A stretch of DNA of 64,000 nucleotides, from NCBI GenBank assembly GCA_963210315.1, contig OY723299.1, forward strand, positions 930,001-994,000. The letters run 5' to 3'. A program made the translations under genes and the position numbers. The notes under the pieces were generated by a model that did no database searches, was not told where the DNA came from, and saw only the letters and a list, made by a program, of their open reading frames with translations. Positions within the stretch are counted from its first letter, which is position 1. The number at the start of each line of letters is the position of its first letter. Of this stretch, positions 1-11,900 are shown piece after piece. This stretch comes from Rhynchopus euleeides. Taxonomy: Eukaryota > Euglenozoa > Diplonemea > Diplonemida > Diplonemidae.

Positions 1-432
1 GGCCTGGAGACCGGCAGCGCGTGAGTGCCTGGGGGAGAGGTCGATGCATGTCACCCCAGGTGCCCAGTCTGCGGCGTGGCGCACCCACGTCGCCACGCAG
101 GAGAGGGGTGCCACGACGAGGCAGGTGTGGAAGTCGCCGCTGCGCAGCGCGGTGTGTGCGAACACCATTGCCTGCACCGTCTTCCCCAAGCCCATATCGT
201 CGCCGAGGAGGGCCCCGGATGCCTCACGCAGGCGGCTGTACAGCCACACCACGCCCTCGCGTTGGTGGGGCCGGAGCCGCTCCCACAGAGCCCCGTCGAT
301 GTCGGTGGTGGGTGTGGGGGCGGGGGCGGCGGCCCCGGGTTGCGATGCGACGGTCAGGCGTCCCATCGCATCGCACAGCTCCCCGCAGGCGACAGCATCT
401 GTGTGAACCGGCGGAGATGTGTCGGAAGGCAT
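1..432 (-). CDS. SNF2-family ATPase/helicase, N-terminal 144 codons (runs off the window)
   Basis: The minus strand is open from an ATG at 432 to the window edge (144 codons). After about 45 Ala/Pro-rich residues comes LRPHQREGVVWLY (53-65), then the Walker A segment GDDMGLGKTVQA (77-88), then VVAPLSCVATW (106-116). This order is motif Q-like, I and Ia of SNF2 ATPases; the DDMGLGKT form and the following TWVRHAADWAPG resemble the ERCC6/ERCC6L branch more than ISWI or RAD54. Such proteins move along DNA or remodel nucleosomes in the nucleus. The helicase C-half lies outside the window. CTTGTGCAG just before the ATG could be a splice acceptor, so the true start may be in an upstream exon. Family call firm, subfamily inferred. 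Confidence 0.85.
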   Translation of the reverse strand, partial: MPSDTSPPVHTDAVACGELCDAMGRLTVASQPGAAAPAPTPTTDIDGALWERLRPHQREGVVWLYSRLREASGALLGDDMGLGKTVQAMVFAHTALRSGDFHTCLVVAPLSCVATWVRHAADWAPGVTCIDLSPRHSRAAGLQA

Positions 433-1734
433 CGCCTGCACAAGGGGGTGGTGGTGTGGTGAAGGAGAGAGAAGTTGGAGGGTTTGCGGAGAAGTGGAGA
501 GGATCAAGGTGCAGCGAGGCAGCGGGAGGGAGAATCACCCCTTCAGTGATACTGCGAGGGGGGCGGGGCGGGGGAGGGAAGGTCTGGGAGTTGAAGAATA
601 TCACGGGTCATTCTTGCTTTATTTCCCCCCCCCCCACTCTCTGGGTTTTTTTAGGGACATACGGCTCTGTCTCTCTCTGTCCCTCTGTTGTCTCTCACCA
701 ACTCCCTATAATATGAACGCAAAAAAAGCACAGGGGGGGGGGGGGGGGGGATGCACCGCCCCACCGGGGTGAGCCAAGGTCCCAAGACAGGCCAACCCTG
801 TGAGTTTCACACACCCACACACAGACGCGAATCTTTTTTGCTGAGGACAGATGGCACCGAGCGGACTCTGATGATGTTCATTCCACACACACACACAATG
901 CGATGTTCCATCTTCCGTGTGGCAGTGTGCCCCCCCCCCCCCCCTCCCTCGCACATCCCCACGGATGTGCAACGCGATACAAATAAGGAGGTTTTCCCTC
1001 TTCCTTTCTCAAAGGGCTTCCTCTCTAACGGGCTGCATCCCCACAGCTCTACTGAGAAGGGCGGGGTGTGGCGGTGCGGGGTTGGGAGGGGGTGAGTGGC
1101 TGGGGCGCTGGGGGTGGGGGGAAGCGCGGCATTTTTAATTCCCATGGGTGGTGGCGGAAACACGCGTGGTGAACACGTGTGCTTCAACTTCGGGCACATA
1201 CACCATACAGCCATTTCCATCCGGGGGGGAATGGCTTCTATGTTTCCTTTGGAGTCGAGGCGTTGGGCCTTTGGGGGATCTGAATGAACCCCCTCTCCTT
1301 GACTGCCTCCGACACTCTCTTCCCCACACCCACCTTTGAAGGCTTTCTGTGCCACCCAGCTCGACATGCAAACCGGAGCACAGCATCTTTGCACTGCTGA
1401 GGCGCACTCCCCGAAATACCTTCCGCGCACAGCAAAGCAAGGATCGCCCAGCTAACGCCGGGTTCAGGACACTTCTCCCATGCTTGTGTTTAATAACACA
1501 TCCCACTTGCTGAAGGGCGGGCCTCTGGCAGGCAGGCAAAGGGAGCTCTCTTGGGGGTAAACCCCAGGGGAGAGAGAGTGGGTGAGGTTCGGTGGGGTGG
1601 GGTGGTGGGGAATGGGTTGTTTGTTGTCTGTTGCACTTTCCTCAGAGGCAAGATAACATGGAGGAAGGCGGGGCAGAATACACGAGCTTGGGGGGGGGGG
1701 GGGGAACTGGGAGGGGGGGAGGGCAGGGATGGAA
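433..1734. other. Intergenic, low complexity, no gene recognised
   Basis: Long G or C runs (for example 729-750 and 931-944), CA/CACA tracts and short open frames without recognisable domains. Nothing here looks coding. Confidence 0.6.
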
Positions 1735-2526
1735 AAATACAAAAAGTGTTTTATTCAAAAATACGGAAAAATACAAAAATACGTATTTTTCAGCTTTTCT
1801 GGGGGAAAATACGGATAAAATACACTTGCTGCCCTTGCTTTCTGTGCACCCACAGGTCACATAAACAGTCGGCACAACCTGTCCGCATCATCCCAGCACC
1901 GCCGCAGAGGTGGAGGCACAGAAATGCCTCGCACGAAGTGTTTTTCGTGGGGCACTTCGAGGAGGAGCCATCATCGTCTTGGAAGTGTCATCATTGCAGT
2001 GCACGACGAACACTACCACCCTGCTGAAGGTACACCTGTTCTGCACTTGTTCGTAAAGAAGAACAGCGAGGCCAAAGAGCAGGTGAAGGCGAGCGAGGGG
2101 AAGCATTGGCAGGCAGTGCTAGTAGCAGTACCGGGTGAGCGAGCCCGAGAAAGAGAGACTCCGCACCCACTGGGTGCGGGATCTCTTTTTCTCACCTGTG
2201 TTCCCGGGGCATTACAGTCTCTATTCACCATTGGTAGTGTCCCGGCTTGTGCCGTTGCATCACACAATGACAGAACGTGAAACCCAAAGCAAGAGCACTG
2301 CAGTGTATTTTTCCCCTGGGGGCCCTCGCTACCAAGTGTGACTGAGTGAGAAAAAGTGAGAAGTCAGCCATGTTTGGCTGACAACTGACGACTCGTGACT
2401 CACAGTGACTCGTAGCGAGGGCCCCCCCTGTGTATTTTTCAAAAATACGTGTATTTTTCAAAAATACGTGTATTTTTCAAAAATACGTATTAATACATGT
2501 CTTTTTCCTCCCGACAGGTGTATTTT
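1735..2526. repeat. AT-rich repeat cluster with AAAAATACGT units and a foldback
   Basis: AAAAATAC-type units occur at 1735-1795 and again as a near-perfect 19-bp tandem (GTGTATTTTTCAAAAATAC) at about 2431-2490, so the block looks like a decayed element with AT-rich ends. Inside, GGGGCCCTCGCTAC near 2320 and its inverse near 2415 form a foldback of about 110 bp. A short frame near 1945-2000 reads HFEEEPSSSWKCHHC, reminiscent of a BED zinc finger of hAT transposons, but it is too short to assign. Confidence 0.4.
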
Positions 2527-2689
2527 TGCATCCACGGTGGGCTAATGAAAAAGTGATCACTATTTTGTGCACTATAAATTGCCACTATATAGTGACAACT
2601 TACTGAACACATAGTACTATATGGAAATGGGATAGTGACTAATGTTTCCGACTCACTCGACACATACTGGACACAATCTAAATTATAGT

Positions 2690-2965
2690 GGACACATAGT
2701 GACAAATAGTGGACATGTCAACTATTATAGTCGACATGTAAGTAAAATAGTCGCATGTCCACTATAATAGTGACTATAATAGTGGACATGCGACTATTAT
2801 AGTCACTATAATAGTCGACATGTCACTAAAATAGTGACTATTATAGTGGACATGCGACTATAATAGTCACTATTATAGTCGACATGTCGACTATTATAGT
2901 CGACATGCGACTATAATAGTCGCACGTGCCACTATGAGACCACTATAATAGTCGACATGTATAGG
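2690..2965. repeat. Left subterminal palindromic array (TATAATAGT / GTCGACATG)
   Basis: Alternating ACTATAATAGT and GTCGACATGTC-type words, each self-complementary, run in both orientations. The same vocabulary is found at the right end of the element. Confidence 0.75.
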
Positions 2966-4610
2966 GGGACCCTTTTCGATTTTTTTTTTCGGATGGGTCC
3001 ATTTTGCACGTTTGAGCCCAATTTCGAAGGAATTTTTGAGTTTTGAGCCTGTTTTGAGGCCTAAAACGCGCTAAAACGGCCCCGCGAGTTTGGCGTTTTG
3101 GCCTTGGTGAAAATTCACCTCAAAAAAAATCTGGCCCCAAAATCTGGTCCTTGTGGTCTGGAACCTTTCATTTTCGAAGGAAATCGTCGAAAAACTGAGA
3201 CCTTCGATCCTGGCATCACACAGACGGCCCCAAAAAATGAAGCACACGAAGTTTGGGTCATTTCGTGGGCGAAGTACAGACGTGTGTCGAAATTGACATG
3301 TTGTTACCAGTATGTCAAAAGAGTGAATACAAAGAGCAATGTTCTTGACATTGCTCAGAACCATGGCTGATTCTTCAGCTATTTAAAATAACCCCGACCC
3401 CGACCCTGCCCGGCCCCGGCCCTTCCCTGTGCAAGCTCGTGCCCCCACCCATCGCATTGCTCCCTTGTTGCCTTGCTTTGCGCTGCTTTTCTTTTTCAGA
3501 ATTTTCAGATTTTTAAAGTTCAAGACGGAGTGATTTTTTGCCGAAAGTTTAGGTGACCCGATGATGGGGATGCAGCACCCCGAGGGTCTTACCTACCGGG
3601 CGGTTGGGGGGCGGTGGGGCAGGGCAACTTTGGGTGCAGATTTACGTACACAAAGCGGCGTGAGACTGTGCATGTCAGCGGCCTTGCGTGGTGGCCCCCC
3701 TAGGTGACTATGTTCGGATGTCTGGGAATGGAATGAAAACCCCCATATGGCTGCCTGCGCCCTTGTGGAATTAGAGGTGGTCGGGAATCGGTCGGAAACC
3801 AGTACTCCTGCTGGCGCTCGTCGTGTGTGTGGAGCATCTGTAGACGCCCGGCAACTCAGCCATCTTGCCCCCGCGCAAGCTCTGCCTGGCCGTGGAAGAG
3901 GATGACACACGGTCTGAATCTGGACTCTCTCTCGTGGTGGCACCGAATAACTGTGACTCTAGGTGACTCCACATAAACATACTCCCACTGGTCTGTGGCA
4001 AAGGGAGAATGACTATATGCCTTGAGAGAGAGACCTCCAGTCTGAAAGGACAAGCATGAAAAGCCGGAATAGATCAGATAGAGTACAGACTCAGGTGCAC
4101 GAACCGATCCTTCGGCAGCTACCTGCTTGGTTTGCTGGTGTATGGTTGAGCGCTGCTTGTGTACGTAAATTTTGCTTATATGAACACTCCGCCTTCACCA
4201 AAGGTGAAGAACTTCCCAAGACAAGCGGTGTTGCACCCCCGTGGTGTCGCGCCCCTTTGGACATCGGCCCCAGCGGTAACCCGCAGGTTGTTGTTTCTTC
4301 AAAGAAACACGTCGATTCTGTCCCCCACAGCAGGGGTTTCCCTGCTGACCCATGGATGTTTTCTCATTCTTATTATAACAGTTGATACAATACACTAGCT
4401 CGGCAAATGCCTGGAGCCCCACCGGGAAGGTGTGTCGACATATAGCTCGGCACACGCCTGAAGCGCCACCGTGACGAATGTTCGTCTCTGCTGAATCACT
4501 CCTACACAGGGGGGGCTTCCGGTTCCTGTCCATGCAGAGGTTCTCAAGGCAGATAATGCCGAGACTTGTGGTGCGCTCTCGTTTGTTGATCGAGGGCCAA
4601 CCCAGTGACG

Positions 4611-4740
4611 AAAAATGTGGAACGGCATGCTGCCCGTTTCTTCATTTTTCACCTTGCGTTGCAAGGGGGTCGCCCTCACGAGGGAAAAATGTGGAACGGC
4701 ATGCTGCCCGTTTACTCATTTTTACCTTGGGATCACCTCG
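4611..4740. repeat. Two-copy tandem repeat, about 74 bp
   Basis: AAAAATGTGGAACGGCATGC starts at 4611 and again at 4685, with CTGCCCGTTT following in both. A local duplication inside the transposon core. Confidence 0.7.
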
Positions 4741-4884
4741 TTCACTAGGGAAAAGCGCCAAGGCGTCTCCCAAAGGTGGAACCGCTCCACTCATATGGGG
4801 CCGTCTCCCAATTCGTGTTGGGCGGCGAGCCTTGAGAGTGCTGAGTATTGCACTTGGCATGAACTTGCAGACTGGTCACAGACA

Positions 4885-5412
4885 ATGTCGACTATAATAG
4901 TGACTATAATAGTCGACATGTCACTAAAATAGTGACTATTATAGTGAACATGTTCACTATATCCTGGACATGTGTGCATGCGTACACTATAATAGTGGAC
5001 ATGTTCAGTAAATGCTGACATGTTGACTGCGCATCCACTATAATACTGACATGTTAGTTGCGTGTCAGTCAATATAGTCGCAGTTCCGGCCATATACTGG
5101 CCAAAAAAGCGTTTTACTGGACACTTAGTGACATGTCCCGGACGTTTACTCGACACTTAGTGGACTTCGATGTCCACATAGAACTAAGTGGTCACTGCAT
5201 ACTGAGCACTTACTGACAATATAGTCGACATGTCGACTATAATAGTCACTATTTTAGTCGCATGTCACTAAATATAGTCACTATTATAGTCGACATGTCG
5301 ACTATATAGTGACTATTATAGTCACATGTCGACTATTTTGTGACTATAATAGTCGACATGTCAACTATATAGTGACTATTATAGTCGACATGTCACTATT
5401 TATAGTACTATT
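4885..5412. repeat. Right subterminal palindromic array
   Basis: Same self-complementary words as the left array, here about twice as long and with more variants (ACTGGACACTTAG-type). It would pair with the left array in single-stranded form. Confidence 0.75.
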
Positions 5413-5432
5413 TTTTTCATTAGCCCACCGTG

Positions 5433-5940
5433 TCCCTGGGGGAGGGGGGGGGGGAAGGGGGGGGGAATCTGTGAAAATAGCAATGAAGCATCAACCCGTT
5501 GCTGAGCAGATGACAAGCACCTACCGTGGGGCAGAGCAGATGGGGGAAGCTTCTTCAGTCGCTGCCAGAAGCCGGATTGTCCTCTGAGAAGCGTGCATTT
5601 TTTTTCTCCATTTTCAAGAATTTGGAAAAAATGGCGCCGCCACATGACCAACCAGCCATGCAACCGCGCCGCATTCTCCACCTCACCAAACGGCGGTATG
5701 TTCCATCCGCCTCCTTCAGATCACCCGTCCCTCTCTCGCCCCCCCCCCCCCCCATCCCACCCCTTTCCCTGCCGAGGCGTGAGACGCCTCTGGAGCAAAA
5801 CAACACAAAACCCACCCTAAAGTCACCCCCACCCCCACCCCCCCTGCGCCTCTACGCGCCAAAAGAACACAATGTCTCCCCCTCCCCCCCAACCGCGCCC
5901 CACTCGATCATCCAACCATCCACCCCACACACCCATCGCC
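5433..5940. other. Spacer between transposon and SMCHD1-like gene, no gene
   Basis: G/C runs and C-rich tracts (5735-5760, 5825-5890). This is the 3' flank of the minus-strand gene ending at 5941 and probably contains its 3' UTR. Confidence 0.5.
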
Positions 5941-8900
5941 CTAGTCACGGCGCTGCCGCTTCGACTTGGCAGGCTTGGGAGGGGATCCCATGCAGGAGTC
6001 CTGCTCGAGGTCACTCCCCTCGCCAACGTCCTCCGGGGAAGGCATCACAGGGGCACGCTTGCGGGGCTTCCCTGACTGCTGAGCGGACGGCTGCTGCGAT
6101 GCGTAGGTCGGGCGGGCGGCCGCATCGGAGATTGCCCGCTCCAGCACATCCATCGTCAAGCCGTCGACGTTGGTGTCCAGGATTGACGTGATCTGCTTCA
6201 CCTTCGCAGAGGCTTCGTTGCGCCTCGCGACCATCACAGGCTCGTCGTTGTTTGGGTCGACCGGCTCACGCGCCTGATCCTCTGCCCGCTTCTCCTCCAG
6301 CAGTGCCTGATACTTCTCAAAGAGGTGGTGCAGCAGCTGGATAGAACGGTACTTCTCGCTGCGAACCTGAGGCATGCGCCCGAAGCGGTACCCCGGGTCC
6401 TCCGACTGCTTCCCAGCCCACTCGATCCCGCTGGACTCCATCTTCTCGCCGTCGAGGCAGAGGATGACTGGCACCGACTGGCCCCTCGAGAGCTGCTCCT
6501 TACGCCACGCCCTGGCGTTGTCGATAGTGTCAAACACCACCTTGTTGCTCAGCAGGTTGAAGAAGACGGGGCGGAGGGCCGCATGCTTTGCCTCCAGCTC
6601 GATGAGGTTGGCGGCGTGGCCCACCCAGCCCTTCGGGAGGACCTGGGGTGCCACCAGCTTGCGGAGCTTGCCCGACTCGTCGAGCGGCATCTTCGCGTTG
6701 TAGTTGTCCTGCGACAGCAGGGGGACTTGGCTGCGCATCCCACGCAGCTTCTCCTTCCAGCGGCGCACGTCGTCTGTGCTGCGCAGCAGCACAGTGGTCA
6801 TGTAGCGGCCGAGGGCCCGGGTGAGACACATGTCGAGTCTCTCATCTCTGACCCATCCAATCTCTGCAATGATTCCGACCACACCGCTGTTGGCCTCCGT
6901 CATGGAGTCTGCAACGAGGCGGAGTGCGTCGTTGGTGTGGAGGAAGTATGTCTTGCGGCGCCCGTCGCACTCATCCCCGCCCTGCTCCATCTTCTGCAGC
7001 GCCTTCGCCGTCTGTGCGGACAGAGCTGCAGGATCCAGCGTCTCCCAGACGGGGTTTTCCAGCTTCTTCGTGCGGAGCATCTCCTGCTGGATCTCCGTGA
7101 TGCGGGTGCTCCATTTGGCTGTGGGTGTGCAGGTGTGGTGTGTGTTGCGGTGGCGCCGTCGGGAAAGGAGGATCAAAAATAAGAAAACCACCCTGCCCAG
7201 CAACTGCAAAAAGGCAGATCCGGGCTACTTTTCGTTGAGCGCACACTCCTGTGTCAAAGGCTGTGTAAGCCCCTGTGAAGTGGCATGAAGGTGATCCATA
7301 TAAAGCTTCAGTCGTACGATTTCCTTCGTTACTTCCTTTCGCGACTTTGCTATGGTTCGTCGCTTGTAACTGGGTAAGAAAAACAGGTCTGCCCCCCCCC
7401 CCCCCAAAAAGACCCCCTCCCCTCCCTCCCCCCCTCCACCACCCCACCCATGCATACATTCTGCGGCATCCCAGACCTGCCTCCTCGACTCAAACTTCGC
7501 CAGCTTCTTATCGAGGTGCTGCACGAGCCGCTGCCACTCCCTCTTATGCGCCGCGAGCAGCTCAATCTGCTGCTGCTTCAGCCTGTCATCTGTGCAGTAG
7601 AACGGCAGCACCAGAGGCTCTGCCACAGCCCCCTCCAGCGAGATATGCAGGCAGAACGACCCCTGCAGGGGCGCAGCGCTGTCCGCCTGCTGCGGGTCGA
7701 GCGAGGTCTCCTCGAGGGAACACTCGCCATACTCCGAAGGGACTGTCGCGCTGAACGCGGAGGCATCGGGCAGCACATCCCACGACTCGCACACCATGCG
7801 GGGCACCCCTGTGCCTGGCATCTGGGAGGCTCTGCTGCGCGCACCCTCCGTGTCGGAGTAGGGGAGGACCCTCACCTTCACCAGCCCTGCATGCCGCGTG
7901 CACACATTGCCATGCACGTCCTCCACACGCACCTGCAGGGAGGAGAAGAGAGGCACGCCTGGCCCGCTCACCCCCCCAAGGTGGTGGCTCGACTCCCAGG
8001 CAGACCCCTTCCCGGATGTGTCAGCCGAGAGGGACCTCTTCCTCTTCTTCTTATCGGAGGAGCCAGCGGCAGCCGCTGCGCTCTGCGCAACCTTAAACAG
8101 CCTCCCCTTGAGGCGGTGTGGCGCGGCGGGGCGGACGTCAAAAGAGAAGGCATCGACACGCCGCTTCAGCCCCTTCACCCTCTCGAGGGCATCTTTGAAG
8201 CGGTGGTAGAGGAGGTCGATCTCCACCCTTGCGGTGTACACCCCTGCGTGCGTCGGGATGAAGGAGGAGAAGTCGGGGAATGTGATGGGCGGTGCGTCAG
8301 ACGGAGGCGCTGCAGCCTGCGACGGAGCCCCGGGGCTCTGGATAATCACCGCGCTGGGCAGCTCCGGGGAGGACACCACGATGGTGACCCTGTCGGGGGG
8401 GACGAACTCCGACACAGCCCCGTCCTCACCGAGGAGCTCGATGGTGAGCCCCGCAGCAGCGTCGCGGAGAACCTTCGGGGCGACGGGCTGCCCTGCCTCC
8501 ACCTCGGCGATGGCGGAGTCGGGGGAGCGTAGGCTGAGCGGCACAGCCGCCTCCATGAGGTTCCCCACGCGGGTGCCGTGGGGCAGGCGTGATGGCAGCA
8601 GGCGGATCTCGATGTGCCCCTTTGTGACGCCCTTTGGCATGCCTTCGAAGGAGAGGAGGGCAGTGCCGTGCTGCGGGTATGCCTTGGAGTCAGCAGGCGG
8701 GGCAACCGCGATGAGCGATGTGGTGAACACGCCGTAGCGGGAGTCGAACAGGTTTGTCGGCTTTGCCTTGAGGGCGGAGCACCGCATCAGACGGACCGCG
8801 TCCGATTGGGATTCGAAGGCGACGGATTTTTTCCCGGTGAGGCATTCGTTCCCTGCGGCGTCGACCATCCCGATTCGGACCGGGTTGAAGACCCCCAGGT

Positions 8901-11900
8901 TGAGGAGCTCGACCTGGAGAGGGCTTTCTTTAGGTCGGACTGTCCCATCGACTGTGATGGCGACAGGGTCTCCGCATTCCAGCTCCACAGGGAAGGCGTC
9001 GCTCTTCAGGGTGCCGCACAGCTCCGACGAGACGACGAGAAACCTCAAGGCGCCTGCCTTCCCCGAAACCTTCAGCCCCTGAAGGGTGTACGTCGTGTCA
9101 CGCGCCTTGATAGCTCCGTGCGATATGGAGACACGCTCCACAACAGGCTGTGGCTTGGCGTCCTTCTTCCCCCGCTTCTTGCTGGAGGGCTCCGGCTGGG
9201 CAGCCTCCGCAACCTGGTGGATTGTGAGGCCCACCCCGGAGAGCTGGGAGTGCTTCACAGGGAGCTCGTTCCCAAAGGCATCGGTCACCCTGCATTGGAT
9301 AAAGAAGGGCTTGTCCTGCTGGAGTGTCTCGGGTGTGGTGTCCGCCACAAGCTTGATAGCAGCGGGGGGTCCCTTGGAGTAGTTTATGGTGATGCGGTGC
9401 TGCAGCTGCTCCGTCTCATCGCTGGCGCGGTGGATGGTCACCTCGTGCGTAGAACAGCTCTCCTTCGTGGGCCCAGAGATGGGGGGCAGCACCACAGTCA
9501 GGTGGCGGTGCTGGCTGTGCGCCTCCCCTTCGATCTTGACAGCTGTGGCACGTTCCTTCAGCGCCTTGCTCCCTTTGAACTTCTCGTCCCAGCTGCACTT
9601 CACAACAGCATTCCCCGACTGGACCCACGACGGAGGGTTGTGCACCACAGCAACGAGGCGTGTCAGCTCCGCCCCCACCACCGCCTGCACCACGGAGTCC
9701 AACGGGGTGCTGTGAACCTGCGTCTCATACTCCTTAGAGAAGAAGGGGTCGGCAGCCTGTTTGGAGACATCTGCTGCACTGCGCTTCTTCCCTGATGCCC
9801 GCTCCTCCGCCTGGAGCCACCCAGGGTTGTAGTCGAGCAGGACGTGGGGGAAGGAGCTCGGGGGCTTGACGCAGAGGTCCTGCTTCGCCGTGAGGTTGGT
9901 GCTGCGCCTCTTCTCCTTCACCCTGTAGAAGCATGCGAAGGAGAGCGTCACATCCACATCTTGTGAGGGGACAGGCTGTTTCGGGGGGCGCATCAGCACA
10001 ACCTCTTGGAAGCAGAAGGCGCCTGCGGAGGAGAGCTCCACAGCGCAGGGGCTTTTGCCGAGCTTTGCGTTCCCCTCCACCTTCACCTCGCAGGACAGCA
10101 GTGGGGACTGCTCCTCCGCCGGGGAGGCGGGGTTGCCGTAGCAATCCAAGAGGCAGAGTGTCATCCCAAACCCCTCCTTCCACCCGACGTAGCCGGGGGA
10201 TTTGGTTACGCTGAGCTTTGCAGGCTTCCCACCGCGGACCTTTTTGATGGAGACCTCTGCGAGGAGAGCCCCGCCGCACACCTCGATCACAAGCGTCGCA
10301 CCGACGGAGGCAGACACGGAGTGCTTCACATCCTCCCCAGGAGCCCCCTCTGTGAGGGACCCGATCCGCCCCTTCGGCACGATGCCCGAGAGGGCCACGC
10401 CGTATGGGGTGGATTTCATCTCCAAACCTGCAGAATCGAAGGAGAATGTCGCATCGCCGGCAGGCGAGTTTTCCTTCGCCTTCGCAGAGGGTTTCCCTTT
10501 CGCATCAGGCTGTGCCTCAGAGCCGCACGTCTCTCTGCAGGAGACGCGCACCGGAGCCTTCCCTTTCTGCTTCTTCGCCAGCATGTCGAAGGGGACGGCG
10601 TTGCCAAACGGGTCGGACAGCCTCAGGCACACCTCAGGCAGATCCCTCCCGACACTGCACTCAGGGAGGGTTGCCGGCGGGGCGCCTCCGGGTGGGATGG
10701 GGGTTTCGTCAAAACCCCCGGCGGATGTGCTGGCAATACACCGCAGCTTAGACAGGTCGGAGCAGTCCGGCCCCACGGTGAGGATGTGCTCCAGAGGGCG
10801 GACCGTGGTGAGCGAGGAGGAGAATCGGAAGATGTAAACCCCGGCAAACTCGAGGAAGCGGTTTTCGGGTGTTTTGAAGTCTGCAAAGCGGACCCCATAC
10901 TCGCTGCCCACCTTCGGGAGGGCCTTGTATGACGCAGTCGCGATCAGGGGCTTTGCGCCACCGCCACCCCCTGACTCCCCTCCAGGCGATGTGGCTGTGG
11001 CGATGCACTCCACCTCCAGAGAAGCCTCCCGCCGCAGCGGCTTGCCATCATCAGAGCACATCGAGACCTTAAAGCTCTTGCTCTCCAGGGAAGCGGTTGC
11101 ATGGGCAGACTCCGGGAGGGAGGCGCGGAGGTGCGTCGGGTGATTCTTCCTCGTCTTCTTCAGCTCCTCCTCAGCCTCCTTCGAGGAGAGCGTGCGTTGG
11201 ACCAACCCGATGGGGACAACGGCATCCCCTGCCACCGCTGTGTTGGAGGAGTAGAGCACCGTAATCTTCACACTGCAGCCATGCTCCGATTCGAAGACCC
11301 TGGGGTTTGTGAAAATACCGACGACCTTCCCGAGAAGCTTCCCTCTCCCAGAGGGCTGCTTCGCCATGATGTGGGTGCCCATCTTGATGAGCATGTTGGT
11401 GATCTTCACGCTTTTATAGTGTGTCACGCCGTCTCCGCGGAGCTTGTCTTTATCGATGTCCCCAAAGATGAGCTCCTCATCGTGAGTCCTGTGGCAGTGC
11501 CCCACCCACCGCCGGATAGACTGGTGGAGCGTCCTGCTGGTGTGAAGAGCCAGAGCCTTTGTCAACGCATTCTCCCTGGAGAGGGTGTGCTTATTCGCGG
11601 TGACCTCAAACGCGGAGTCGACGAAGATCTGCCCCTTCACCCTCCGGAAGCACCCCGAGGGGATGGTCGCATCCCCCTTCGACCTCCCGGGGCGGAGCAG
11701 CGGCCAGTGCTCCAAAAACTCCCTGGGGAGGAGCCGGCCATTCCAGAACACCTCCAACCCGGGTTTCCTATCGCAGAGGGGGAGTTGCTCATCCGTCGCG
11801 ACCTCGCCAAAAGACCCGGCGTAAACACCATCAGCACGGCTTGCCCCGAGGAAACCTGCAGGGATTGGCATAGTCTCCACACCATCTTTGAATGGGAAGT

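Larger units (their letters stand above)
2533..5432. mobile_element. Non-autonomous DNA element with CACGGTGGGCTAATGAAAAA inverted ends
   Basis: The 20-bp sequence CACGGTGGGCTAATGAAAAA begins at 2533 and its reverse complement ends at 5432. The flanking dinucleotide TC occurs on both sides (2531-2532 and 5433-5434), compatible with a 2-bp target duplication. Just inside each end are arrays of TATAATAGT/GTCGACATG palindromes. The 1.9-kb core has no long reading frame with recognisable domains, so the copy is non-autonomous. The ends are shared in form (CACGGT) with elements at 40243, 40311, 59562 and 63906. Confidence 0.75.

Noticed and set aside
729-750. G and C homopolymer runs as regulatory G-quadruplexes
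   Set aside because: Runs occur everywhere in non-coding DNA of this window, with no positional link to gene starts; run lengths may also be inexact.
2533-5432. Transib/RAG-type transposon from the CACGGTG end
   Set aside because: The end resembles a recombination-signal heptamer, but the flanks show at most a 2-bp repeat and no RAG1-like core was found.
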